Source: Oopsacas minuta
Taxonomy: Eukaryota; Porifera; Hexactinellida; Lyssacinosida; Leucopsacidae
DNA: 64,000 nt
Assembly (NCBI GenBank): GCA_024704765.1
Contig: JAKMXF010000020.1
Span: forward strand, 25,669 to 89,668
Reading direction: 5' to 3'
In this document: positions 36,963 through 48,700 of the stretch, in pieces
Layout of the letters: every line of letters starts with the position of its first letter
How positions within the stretch are numbered: position 1 is the first letter of the stretch
Notes under the pieces: model-generated
The model's input: only the letters and a program-made list of their open reading frames with translations
The model's database searches: none
Told to the model about the DNA's origin: nothing
Made by a program: the position numbers and the translations under genes

Positions 36963-37009
36963 CCATCAAAATGCCTATTTCCACATTCTGACCATTTCGT
37001 GCCACTGTG
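36963..37009 (-). other. Right Transib end with longer heptamer-to-block distance
   Basis: Read inward on the minus strand: CACAGTG, 16 bp, then ATGTGGAAATAGG. At the left end the same block follows the heptamer after only 7 bp. The two ends therefore differ by a 9-bp insertion. Confidence 0.7.
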
Positions 37010-37674
37010 CTGAGGAAGTTACGGCCCTGATAAATTCTTAAAACAAACAAAACATTGAGTACTCGGAATTTACGAGGAAAGAATATTTAGAGAATTGGCT
37101 CATTTAAGTTTACGGATTATAATATGAAATTGGGTGAAAAATAAGTCTAATTGATGTGTGTTTTGGATTATGGGTGAGGGATAATCAGAGGATGAGCATT
37201 TTCAATTTACAGAATCAAGTGATGGTTGTGTGTACTTCAATTGTTAACTCAGATTACAAATATGCCGTCCACTAAATTGTGCTGCCCTAGGCGACTGCCT
37301 AGTTCGCCTAGTGGAAGGACCGGCCCTGCTGATTACTCATATATGTCTCTGTTGGCCCCATGATACCATGTTGAAATCTAATCTCTAGCATTCTTTTGAA
37401 TTTTACATAGATATGTATGGAAATATGATTAATTGCTTAGGGGCGTGAAAATATACATGGCAGAAATGTTCAAATGTCAGGTGCACAACTAGATGTCACT
37501 ATGATACATGTCAAATTTCGAGTCTCAATCTCCATAGGTGTGAACAGGAGAGCGAACACATATCTATACGTATATGTATTTACCGACTTGCTAAGAAAGT
37601 CAACCATTTAGAACTGTGCCACTATATTATAGTATAGTATAGTGGTACAGTATAAAAGTAAAATATGACTAATC

Positions 37675-38398
37675 CAGGGATGCCAACCTCTCAAAACAAA
37701 AAAGCGGGAGGTCTTCGCCATTTTGGCGGGAGTTTGTCCTAAAAGCGGGAGACTTAAAATATGTGCTATTTAAGCTAATTTCGTAAATTTTCCATTAATA
37801 TAATGATAAAATCTAAGTTGACTAATTCATTCAAATATCGTCAAGAATAATGAATTATTTATGAATAACTCTTTCGCAATTTATACATTATTCTTTTTGA
37901 GGAGTTGATTAATTAATGGGTTTATATAATTCATAATGATATTGAATAATATATCTCAGTGTCGCGAATTCTGAACCACATGGGGACTAGAGAAACTGTT
38001 CGTAATATAGAGAATTCATATTTATCAACTCGACTTAATACAAATCCTATTTATGCATTAAAATTGGGGCAAGAAGGTAATTAATATAAAATGAATTATT
38101 CAAAAAGAATTATTCATTATTCATGAATTAGTCAACTTAGGATAAAATATCATTACAGGGGGCTTTGAGAATAATATAAATTTGAGAATAATATAAGTAC
38201 TGAAGTGTGTAAGTCCAAAGTCTGGATAATTTGGTTCTCGAATCTCGAATAACTAATTAAAAATATGGTATTTTCTACTAAAATGTCATAGAATCTAAAT
38301 ATAGAAAAAAATCCAAAAAATCGGGAGTTTCAAAATTTTGGCGGGAGGACGGAGGTGGGTGGTGAAATAGGCTAAAAAGCGGGCGAGTTGGCAACCCT
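37675..38398. mobile_element. MITE with hAT-like inverted ends
   Basis: The left end is CAGGGATGCCAACCTC and the right end, read inward, is CAGGGTTGCCAACTCG. Sub-terminal AAAGCGGGAG and TTTTGGCGGGAG blocks are repeated at both ends. It is about 724 bp, AT-rich inside and non-coding. No clear 8-bp target duplication was found, so the superfamily is tentative. Confidence 0.68.
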
Positions 38399-38700
38399 GT
38401 ATTGCGTCATCACGTACATCAAATAACCCAATATTTCGCGTATACCTTTTCGTAATAAACTGATGTTGCTCGATTGCGTCTGGATATTTTATCGGTTTCT
38501 CTAATCGCCATTCATAATCGATGTTGGGCGCTGCAAATGGTTGTGTTAGGGTTTTTGCGAATAGAGCAGTATTTATTATATTTTTTCTGAAAATTATATC
38601 TTTGCTAATATCAGAATCATCTATCATGACTTCATGATTCACAGTACAACCTCCAAACACCCCTTGATCTATGTGACTATAACTACAGGGGTAGCCGATT
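38399..38700 (-). CDS. Unrecognised coding fragment cut by the MITE
   Basis: About 95 residues of protein-like sequence precede the MITE boundary. They include VFGGCTVNHEVMIDDSDISK, TQPFAAPNIDYEWRLEKPIK and RYTRNIGLFDVRDDAIQ; past 38398 the frame runs into MITE sequence. I do not recognise the family. It may be the remnant of a gene interrupted by the insertion, or an exon fragment. No partner exon was identified. Confidence 0.3.
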
Positions 38701-38959
38701 GAAATGAGAATATTCTGGGTGTTATAGCTAAATGGTTACCCCGGGATCTCTCCATCCTCTCGATGCGATCTGGTTCCACCCATGGAATTCGGAATTGAGG
38801 GAATGAGAATTGTTTTCTTGTTGTCAACATTATAAATATATTGCTAGTGAATATATATATGGGGTAACCATATGGTCTGATTAAGATAATGAATTGTACT
38901 GTCTAGATCTTATTATTTCTAGAAAATCAGTAATTCAAAATTAATAATATTTCAGGAGT

Positions 38960-40294
38960 TTATTGACTAAAAATGTGTAACCCAAAATTAGTACCTATAG
39001 AACTACAAATAATCTTGTTACTGTTGGTTACTACTATTCCGTTAGGGACAATTCTCTTGTCATCATCTTGTGTATCTCCCAGTGTGTGAAGTAGATCTCC
39101 ATCTAGAGAGAATACTTTGATATTTCTATCTATTACGTCTCCGATCAGAATATTCTGTTTCTTATCGAAACAGAATGTGTTTGGTCCTTCAACTTGTGCA
39201 TTACCCTGCTCACTACATGTGATAAAAGAGCGTAGCTTCTCACCAGCTGGAGAGAACACGTGTAGACACGGGTTGTCAGTACTACTCAAGACATACAATG
39301 AACCATCAAGTAGTTTAACATCTTGTGGCTCTGTCATGGTGTGATGTGTGATGTAATGTTGGTGTTTTAGGTAAACTTTCATCACTGCTATCCTGTGGTT
39401 ATTTTTATCTGCTACGAACACAGATCCGTCAGTAGATACAGCGAGGCCACATGGAGAATTAAACTCTCCCACACTATTTCCCTTCTTACCTCCTATAGTT
39501 ACCAATTTGAAGTTTGGTAACTTAAAATGATATATGGAATGAGAGAAGATATTACTGACGTATACATTCTCGCCACTCATAGCTATGCCTCCTGGAAACT
39601 TAAACATTCCCTTATACACTGTTTCAATGTATTCTCCTGTAACAGAGAATACAATTATACTACTTAGAATACCACCACGTACTAGGTAGATGAGTTGTGT
39701 TTTCTCATCGAATACTACTCCACCAGCACTTGTAATTTCTCCATCATCTGTTCCATACTTCCCGACAGATATGCTAGGTTGTTGGAGAGCTGAGTAGTTT
39801 GGTGTCTGGATGATATCCCTCTCTATCAGCTGGCCTAACACAGATACTCTCCACTATCTGTTGTGCATCGTACTGGAACAGCACCTCTGTCTCCCTCACT
39901 GTAACCTGCAGCTCTCTTATCCTATCGTCCATCTCCTCAATCATCCTCTCACCACCTGGTGCTAATCCGTGAATTTTAAGTAAAAACACTTGAGTTAATA
40001 TGTTATACCGTCGATTAGTTTTTGAAAGAACCGCATTTGTCAGTTGTCCTTCAATAAAATGCAATAAAATATTCATAGATTCATTACAGGAGAAATCACT
40101 ATCAGTTAAATCTAGAGCATGTGCCTCAAATTCAACAGGTTAATTGTGGGTTTTAACTGATTGATAGCTAATTGTATTTGGGTGTCAATTGATAGTTCAG
40201 AGGTGGTTCGCTCACTACGTGTTGGTGTGGTAAATTTATCTACTTCATTAACCGAATACGGCCGGGAGATATTCATGGGATTTTGAAGTAACAT
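38960..40294 (-). pseudogene. NHL-repeat protein of TRIM2/3-like architecture, with two frameshifts
   Basis: The N-terminal part (from ATG 40294) is helical and probably coiled-coil (RMIEEMDDRIRELQVTVRET). The C-terminal 290 residues form an NHL beta-propeller with repeated motifs: FPGGIAMSGENVYVSNIFSH, FNSPCGLAVSTDGSVFVADK and VPNGIVVTNSNKIICS. Such proteins often act as ubiquitin ligases or RNA/protein-binding scaffolds. No RING finger is seen here. Reading from 5' to 3', one frame break occurs near 40137 and another near 39846; each can be explained by a single-base change. The gene is either a young pseudogene or affected by assembly errors. No intron is needed to explain it. Confidence 0.75.
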
Positions 40295-41372
40295 TTTCTA
40301 TAACTAATTGTACGTAAAAGGATCCAATAACTTGTCAGATTTATCGCTAAACCCTACTAAACCACCTGTACTTTAGTTTTATTGATTGCGATTAAGTGAT
40401 AAATAATAATTAGATAATTGATTCTACCATTTCTACTATTGTCAAGTTATCATTGCAGCTACACGAGTTTCCCTAGATATTTATTCTTTACACTAGCCGA
40501 TAAACTAAGGATGTATCTATCATACGTAAATATATTAATTTGAAATCGTCATTGAGACAAGAAATATGCATGAAATTATAATAGTTGTGATATTTATTTG
40601 CTGCACCAAAAGGGGTAATGAATTGTTTACACTTTCAATTATAAAACAATTACATATCTAATTGCTCAAGATTCAATGGTTTCAACTATATAGATTCCAT
40701 TAATTACTTAGTATAGTTTACTAAACAAGAAAAACACTGATAAAGAATCAGTCAACGAAATGCACACTTGCAATAACGTATATAAGAATAAAGAAAAGAT
40801 TTCAATTAGTAACTGTATAAAATGAATTTGTAAATTGAATGTGTAAAGCAATGCGTAAAATTCTATACTTAGAAACTGTGTAAATTGAATTTTACAGGAA
40901 TTATAATTATATTTATAACTAGTAAGACAAACCTCATTATTCTCTTCGCCTTCATCAGTTTGAATGTGGAAATTTGAGAGTTCAGGTAGAAAGATTTGAA
41001 ATAAATAAGATGTAGTATCAAAAATATTTATTATTTAGAGGTTATAGTTTGAAGACTTATATAATTGATTTCAATCAATGCTGGCGGTCCAAACAATTAG
41101 GGTGGTAAAATTGGAGGTATTAAAAAGTACCTAGCGCATGCGCTGCTAGTACCTGGCGCATGCGCTACTAGTACCCATGCCCATATATAATAAATAGTGG
41201 GGTGTAGAGTATATACATAGTGGTTTTGAAGAGTAGATAATTTTTAACCACAAATCATACCAGTTGTCGTATGCGCAACCATGTAACCACAATGGTAATT
41301 GGAATTTCTTTGAAAGGTTACTTCTGTATAAATAGCTGTTGCAATTCCTAAGTAAAACTTCCGGCTGAGTTA
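40295..41372. other. Intergenic stretch; short GC-rich duplication
   Basis: AT-rich sequence without a coding signal. At 41128-41168 a unit of about 23 bp is tandemly doubled (AGCGCATGCGCTGCTAGTAC and GGCGCATGCGCTACTAGTAC); its core GCGCATGCGC is palindromic. Confidence 0.6.
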
Positions 41373-41654
41373 ATGGCAGATAACATAACCTACTCAACGA
41401 TATCGCTCAATTGTAACACAAAGAAGCGAAAGACTGAAGAAGACACTATTCTTTCTCTGACTGATGATGTTAATAACGTAATTCTATCCGAAGATCCACT
41501 AATCAGTGCAGAATTCAATGTATCACAAGGTATTGTCTATTTAAGTTATATAATTATATCTCTTATTATCAATGTTCTAGGTTATCGTGCCTCCGATGGT
41601 AATGTCAATCCATGGTCCAAAATTTCGATAGAGTGTCATTGCCTTAGTATATAG
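41373..41654 (+). CDS. Small hypothetical protein, two exons
   Basis: I do not recognise it. Exon 1 (41373-41529) starts with ATG and encodes MADNITYSTISLNCNTKKRK and an acidic stretch, ending at a GT donor in frame. Exon 2 (41582-41654) starts after TTCTAG, keeps the phase, and ends at TAG after about 24 codons. The product would be about 76 residues. The KKRK cluster could be a nuclear signal. Splice-phase agreement is the main support; the length makes chance possible. Confidence 0.25.
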   Translation: MADNITYSTISLNCNTKKRKTEEDTILSLTDDVNNVILSEDPLISAEFNVSQGIVYLSYIIISLIINVLGYRASDGNVNPWSKISIECHCLSI

Positions 41655-42734
41655 AATGCTATGGTTCAATTAAAACTTGAGTCTTTCTAGAATTTTCTCT
41701 TAAAAATATAAGCATTTTTGCTAAAACAAAGAAATGATTGTACTACAGTCAATATCCGCTATCTCGAAAGTCGTCTCTTTCAAATGATGAAAATTTTAGG
41801 GTACATTTCTATTAATAAAGAGCCCAAACAAAAGATCGTTGCTGCGAAATAGTGGCACTTAATGTTCAATCGAATAGCAAAGGGAGAAACACACCGGACG
41901 AATATCCAACACATCCAATTCATTATTTATCACAGTGATTCTCTTAAATGTTGGCTGTGGAGATGACACCGATAAAATATATGTACAAGGCAGTGAATTC
42001 AATATTGGCCCACTATGCCAGTGGTTCTCAATCGGTGTGAGTGCCCCCTCCCCTTGTAGTAGGGGCACTAATTCCGTCAGGAACACAATCGTCATTCATT
42101 TGTCCTTACATCCCACTTTACACTAGTAAATATTAGTAATACTGTGGTGTATGCACCATAGTACTCAAATAGCTACGTCTTTATTGGCGAAAATGAACAA
42201 TAAATCGCTTAAAAAGCATGCTATTCCATATTCACTGCCAGCATAAGTAGGTAGTCTGAATCCCGAAAAGTTGTTGTCCCACTAGAGATGATTTCTGCCA
42301 CCCAGGTGCCCGCCAGTTGTGGCATCGCCTTTGAGTGTGCCACCAAAGTGTCACTGGCATAAAAGAAATTGGTTTAATATGCTTTCAAGGGAACAGTTCC
42401 GGTTTTGGATCTAAAAGTGCTAAGAGTAAAGAGGAACTGCTCCTGAATACCAATATTTACTACATTTAGGTGCAGGGTGCTGAGTTAATTGCGAAGCAAA
42501 AGGCTGGTTTTTACTGAACTTGCAATCACTCAAGCCCCATCCCGGTCTGACAGCGAACTAACAATTCCTGATATTTTCGGATTATAGAGAATATTGTGAA
42601 AGTAACAACATTGATTAATTGAAATTCAGGAGCAGATATGCAACATAAGTGAGACAAGTAGATTATCTATTCAATGTCTAGAGAATTTACATAACAATAA
42701 TAATAAGAAGAAGCTTGATCTAAGTATATTAACT
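41655..42734. other. Intergenic stretch with solo hAT-type end
   Basis: CAGTGGTTCTCAATCGGTG at 42019 is a typical hAT-MITE terminus. No convincing partner end was seen before TOP2. Nothing else is recognised. Confidence 0.45.
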
Positions 42735-45700
42735 TCATGATTTAGTCCTTTTTGAAGTGGGCATAACAAAGTCATCATCAGTAGAGGATCCTACAGAAAT
42801 AACGTAATCACTTTCATCATCATCAGAATCTAAGGTGGTAACTGGGTTCTTTTTCTGTGTAGCAGCTCTCTTCATACCTTTTGATCTCTTTCCGAGAAGG
42901 GAGCTGGTATCGTCCTCGACTGACTGTTGTGAGCTCTGTTAGAAATACATTAAAAATTACTATTCCATCAAGCAATAATTATTATTCTAACAGAGATACA
43001 CAGTAAAAGTACAAACAAAATCTCAGAGACTGGTCTATACTTCGTATTTTGAATAAATTTTATTATATTAATAACTAACATCAGCTAAGGTCTTGAAATC
43101 TGATGCATTGGTATCAACAGTAAAGTTAGAATCAGAATCATCACTAGATAGACTCAATATTCTTTTTGAGTATTTCTTTTGTTTAGTTTTTGTCTGTAGA
43201 AGAAATTGTCATATCATAACAGAAGATTTAATATTAAGCATTCTATATTTTAATTATACCTCTCGCTTCTTGACAGGGGATGTTTTACGTATAGGTTCTA
43301 TTGGCTTATCATCCATTAAATCATTACTGCTGTCGAGTTGATTAGCCAAATCAAAGGGGTCAGAATTATCCACAACATATTCGCCCTTCTTTGAAGTTTT
43401 CTTCTTACTCTTCTGTTGTTAGAAACATAGTGTTAATAAATGTGTATATATATCAGGGCTGGCGCAACCAATGGTGTCCTGGGTGTCCGGACACCCACTG
43501 CCACGAAAGACCTTTGCATTATCCTCTATGCTAATGGCTGTTTAGACACCCACAAGCTTTAATTGGCGGTGCCGGTGTCACATAGTAATTTTCCCTACAC
43601 ATATATTTCCCCCCCGGGAAAATTATGAAGTGTAGTAAATCACCCAGAATTCAACAAAGCAATTTAAAACAATTGAATCCATATTAGCTTCAGACAGAAG
43701 TCAAACAAGTAAATTGCAACTAGGAAGTATCGTAAATATATATATTATACATTTGATGATCAAATTTCACTTTGATTTATGCAACTTTTAACTTATGAAG
43801 ATATTTACAATTATGTGGAAAGGGGATTCTACTCAAAATCTTTTGAAAACCTGGACAAGAAATTATTAAAGGATAAAAAGAGAGATTTTAGAAAGAAATG
43901 TCAATCGTTTCAAGTTAAAAATGGCCTTCTCTATCATATTCCGACGAAGTCACGAACTGATAGTATCAGAGAAGTCCCAAAGGAGATAGACATAGGAAGA
44001 ATTTTTCGAGCATTGGATTGTTCTAAGGCGGGCGGTTGTCACTTTGGTATTTGTTCTACATTCAATAAGATATCTGAAAGGTACTGGTGGAAAAGGATGT
44101 ACAATGATATTCTCTCGAAGTTAAATAGTTGTCAAGAATGTCAACAGCAAAATCAATTCAAGAGAGGCCCATCCGAACTATATCCTGTGAATATACCAGA
44201 TAGAAGTTTTTCCAAATGGGGAATGGATTTAATTGGTCCTCTCACAGCAACAGTGGAAGGAAATTCTTATATTATTGTTTTTTACTGAATATCTCACTCG
44301 ATGGGCAGAGGTCAAGGCAATTCCTAACAAGACTGCCTCTTGTGCTTTTGCTGTGATATTGGATCTTATAATAACTTGATTTGGTGCCCCTGAAAAATAT
44401 AATCTCTGATGAGGGAAGAGAATTCGTAAATGAACTCAACCATCTACTCTTTCTAGAACTTGAGAGTAAGCATAACATATGCAGTGCATATCATCCGCAG
44501 TCTAATGGACTGACGGAAAGATTTAATCAAACTCTCATCACCCAGTTGCGGAAGCTGGTGAACGACAATATGGACAATTGGGATAAGTTCATCTCTTGGA
44601 TATTAATGTCCTTCAGGTCTAATCGACAAGCATCTACAAAATTCTCGCCGTATTTTTTAGTTTATGGAATACAAATGTGACTACCAATCGAGCTAGAATC
44701 ATGTAAAGTTAACACAGATATGGAACAAAATGACCAAGATGTCTTGGAATCCAGAATCACGCGGCTAGGAATTCTAAACTCGTTCAGGATTACTGCTAAA
44801 TGTAACCTTACTAACTCTCAGCAAGCACAAAAACAACAATACGATTCTAAACACCAATGTCCCAAGTATAAAATGAGCGATCTTGTATGGTATAAAGACT
44901 GTCGACGCAATACACGTAAGGGTGGAAAGCTTGAATCTGTATGGATAGGGAAGAGAATTATCGTAGAAGTCTTGGAAATAGGTACATATAAATTAGATGG
45001 TCTCAAAAGATTGTTTAATGCTACTAAACTTAAACCAGTTATTAAGGAGGATGTGGTAACAGAATTACCAGCTAAGAAAACCAAATTAATCGAAACAATA
45101 ACGAAGAAGTAATTCCACTTGAAATAAAACAGGAGGTTCAAAACTATATATTTAATCCACCAGATGAACAATGGCAGAGGAAGATATGCGATCCTTCTGG
45201 AGGAGTATTGAAGTTTAAGGAGAAGTCGCCACCTATTGGTCAAGTACTAAATGTCAAATTTACAACATTTTCGAAACCGACTCGAATAAAGCTATTATCG
45301 GCGATGGTAATTGTTCTTTTAGAGCTTTATCATTCGTAATTACTGGAGAAGAAGACCAGCAATCTGCATTACGTAAATATGTATGTGATTTTATGGAATT
45401 ACAAGGGAAGGAAATAGGTGGAAAAACCCCAAAGATTATCTCGAAGAATCGAAAATGAGGAAAGATGGAACGCGGGGAACTACAGATGAAACTTTTTTCT
45501 GCAGCAGGATTGTTAAAAACTACAATTTATACCTGGAATATATTTGGAGAAATACTCTGATGGAATCGATATAGTCATAATAAAGAAAATATCAACAATT
45601 TCGGGATATATGTTGATAATTCTACTGGCATCAATTATGATATATTGTTATATCGATTGGTAAAAGATAATAGCATTTCTTTTGTTTTCATTATTTTTAG

Positions 45701-48700
45701 CTATTATATTCTATTCGTTTCTTCTTAAGTTCATCATATTTATACTATTAAAACGCAATTATCTAATCATCTGATTGTGTACTAAGTAGTAAATTGCAAA
45801 GGGGAAAATCAGTACATAGCAAATTTTCCGGGGAGAAAACCACTATAGGGGGATGAATACTATGTGACACCGGCCCTGTATTCACTGTTAGTAAGGGTAG
45901 TCGGGTATGTAGATTATAAGGCATTAGTACCGTGCGATCATTGATCGAACGATCACAATCGTGATCTATTTTTGACGATCGGGGATGATCGGCTTGATCG
46001 CCGATCGTTATATAAACACGAAACACAGTGATCGAATCGAAGATCACGAACATTTCCCGAAAATTTTTCGATCGTTTTAGGTAGACTAAATTTGAACATT
46101 TTGCGAGTCCCAGAACCCAAAATGTATACCGAAATGTATTTAGTAATTTCATAGCAATCGGACTAGTAGATTTCGCATGGTCGTGCGAACGAACGGACGT
46201 ACATCTCCCTATAGGAAGTGCTTATTAAATTCAGAAAAATGATCTGTATATTTGAGAAATATGTAGGTAGATATCAAAATACTGCAGAACCCTTAAAGAC
46301 CAAACTTTAAATTTACTTCTTAATCATGAAGGTTTCTATTATTAGTGAAACATAAAAAGTCTCATAAACTGATTTTGCTAGTTGTTTAGGAACGCATTGG
46401 GTATAAACTATTGCATAGTTCTCTGGCGGTTGTAGTTCAGACTCAGATTCATTGTTGGAATCAGAAAAACTAATTTATCTATGTTGTAACAGGAGGGTGA
46501 TCAATTACTATGTATTAGGAGTTAACAAGAAAAGAATATTTAATCCTCGAATATTCCAAATATATATATTTATATCCTGTGGCTGTGAGTAATAAATTGT
46601 GATTTATATTGCATTATGAGAAACTTTGGGGGAGCTTCCCTCCCCCCACAGTAGATAGAACCCTGGGCAGACAACAATTGCAATATATTATGAATTTAAG
46701 AATATAGATTAATACCTCTCGCTTCTTGACAGGAGAGTTTCTGCGTATAGGTTCTATTGGCTTATCATCCATTAAATCATTACTGCTGTCGAGTTGATCA
46801 TCCAAATCGATGGGGTCTGAATTATCCATATTAGACTCTTCCTTCTTTAAGGTTTTCTTCTTACTCTTCTGTTGTTAGAAACATAATGTTAATAACTATT
46901 GTATATTTTCAGTCTTATTATATTTTGTAGATTATTTACTTACAACGTCGGGATCACTCTTCTCTTTAGGAATTTTAGGATTAGGATTAAAATCTGGAAT
47001 GTTAGGAGTAACTATCTCCTTGAAAGCATCAGTCATGTCCCATTCCTTAGCCAAAGTCTTAACCTGTTTCTTAGAGTCTTTTGGACCCTTCCTTCCTAAA
47101 TTAACACAAATAACAATACTTGTATATATACGATAATTTATTAATATAAACAACCTCTAGGCTTTCCAGTACGGATAATTCCAGTCTGCTCCTCTTCCTT
47201 TTCTTTTTGCTCAACTCTCTCTAACTCATCAACAAACGCGTCTAAGTCGCGTATCCATAGTATCTCTGGGGTTGTTGCTCGCACCTCTTCTAGTTCTAAA
47301 AGCTTCTTATCTCTGTTCTTAAGCATTTCTTCTTTCTTCTCCTGTGAAAGATTCAAGAATGTCATTGAGAGTAGATATCCGTAGTCTGAATCTTTTTCAT
47401 TATCCTCATCTTCTTCAGACTGTGCATCCTGTACGACCTACCAGACAGAATATGATTTGATAATTTCATATACAGTCAGTGTAAAGGGCGACTCAACACA
47501 CGTAACCAGTCAATAAGTGAGAGGAATGTCAAGGAGAGTATACAATTACTATTTATGTAAAATTTAAAACAAATGGAATAATGTGAAATAGTTCATCCTA
47601 GATAAAGAGTTGTATAAATAAAATAAATCGACAGGTATTGGCCCTTACAGGATAAGCACAACAAGTGTGCTAGTATGAGACAAAAAGTTTACCAACTTCC
47701 GCATGGTATGGCGCTGTACACAGTTGAATTTAATTACCCATAATGACGGCTATCTCAAACATTCGTTATCTCAGGTTTTGATTTCCTCTAAAATGCGAGA
47801 TACCGATGTCAATCCGCCTAAATTTCAAGACTGTACTCCCTCCATACACTTTTGCCTGATTGCAAGAAGCGGTCGTTAGGTCATGTTCTACTAAAATGAA
47901 AAACAGTCCAACAAAATTATACTTACCACATTAGGATTTGAGCTTTTCCATTTTTTAACTGGATCTGAATCATACTTCTTAGCCTTTAGCATTGATACTA
48001 TAGCAGATTTCTTCTTATTCTCGATGGGAAGATCTCCAGCTAGTTTTTCTAAAATAAATCTTGCTTGATTTTGGAGTGTCTTTGCTTCTGCTTCCAGTTT
48101 GTCGCATAACCATGTCCTCCTCTTTTGATAGAAAGACAGTCTGATCGGGAAAAAGATTTTAATTATTTCCAACTCATTATCTAATTGTTTTAAAGCAAGA
48201 TCCGGATCAAATAGTACAAAGTTCCCTACGAAAGAAAGGTTTCAAAATCGCTCTATAAATTCTATTTTTAAATATTCTGTAAACTTACTCGTACTGATAG
48301 TAGTTTCAAGTTTGAATTTCTTGTGAATCCCAAGCCTCTCTGCCTCACGCATCTTCTCCTCAGTGAGAGTGATAATAAACTTAACAGTAGTATCAGTATG
48401 ATACTCTTTGTAATCTTGAATGAAAGGTGGAATCTTCTCAGCTCCCATTAGCAAGGGTTCTAGGACAAGTTCTTTGTAATTCTGAGTCCATACATTAACA
48501 GGTAGCTCTGATATCTCCAGCTGAGTAGAGCTCAGCCTAGCAACCACACCACAGCATAAGTATTTATGTGGTTCTATCTTCACGATCGTTCCTGGATAAA
48601 TAATTATGGTATATAAGAATAGGGGTACTATACCAATTCGGCTGTAAACAAGAAATATTGAATTAAAAAGGATGGAATTATGTGTGTCTGGGTTCACTCT

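Larger units (their letters stand above)
34015..37009 (+). mobile_element. Transib/RAG1-family DNA transposon, nearly complete
   Basis: The 2995-bp element starts CACAGTGGCACGG and, read from the right end inward, also starts CACAGTGGCACGA. CACAGTG is identical to the consensus heptamer of V(D)J recombination signals and fits known Transib termini. Both ends are flanked by the same 5 bp, CTGAG (34010-34014 and 37010-37014), the target length of Transib and RAG. The block ATGTGGAAATAGG is shared by both ends at different distances from the heptamer. It encodes one transposase gene and no second gene resembling RAG2. It is inserted in a hAT element. Confidence 0.93.
33396..37330. mobile_element. 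Defective hAT element split by a Transib-family insertion
   Basis: The ends are CAGGCCCGGTCCTTGAG and, from the right, CAGGGCCGGTCCTTCCAC, each followed inward by a CCGCCCTAGGC-like block. The flanks share TGATTAC. On the minus strand, 33540-33800 encodes a hAT dimerisation region (LHILLTLPVSVAGGERNFSN, KTYIRSSMRQERLVGL). The catalytic core is absent, so it is an internally deleted derivative. Without the Transib insertion and its extra 5-bp duplication it would be about 0.9 kb. Confidence 0.82.
43454..45878. mobile_element. Small hAT-like MITE split by the Ginger1 insertion
   Basis: The left end is CAGGGCTGGCGCAACC and the right end, read inward across the insertion, is CAGGGCCGGCACCG. Without the inserted element it is only about 127 bp. 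The insertion hit a CCGG at its right end. No clear 8-bp target duplication is visible. Confidence 0.6.

Noticed and set aside
43779-45459. Gypsy/Ty3 LTR retrotransposon
   Set aside because: The integrase suggests it, but no reverse transcriptase, RNase H, protease or LTRs are present. TGT-starting inverted ends with a CCGG duplication enclose the unit, fitting Ginger1.
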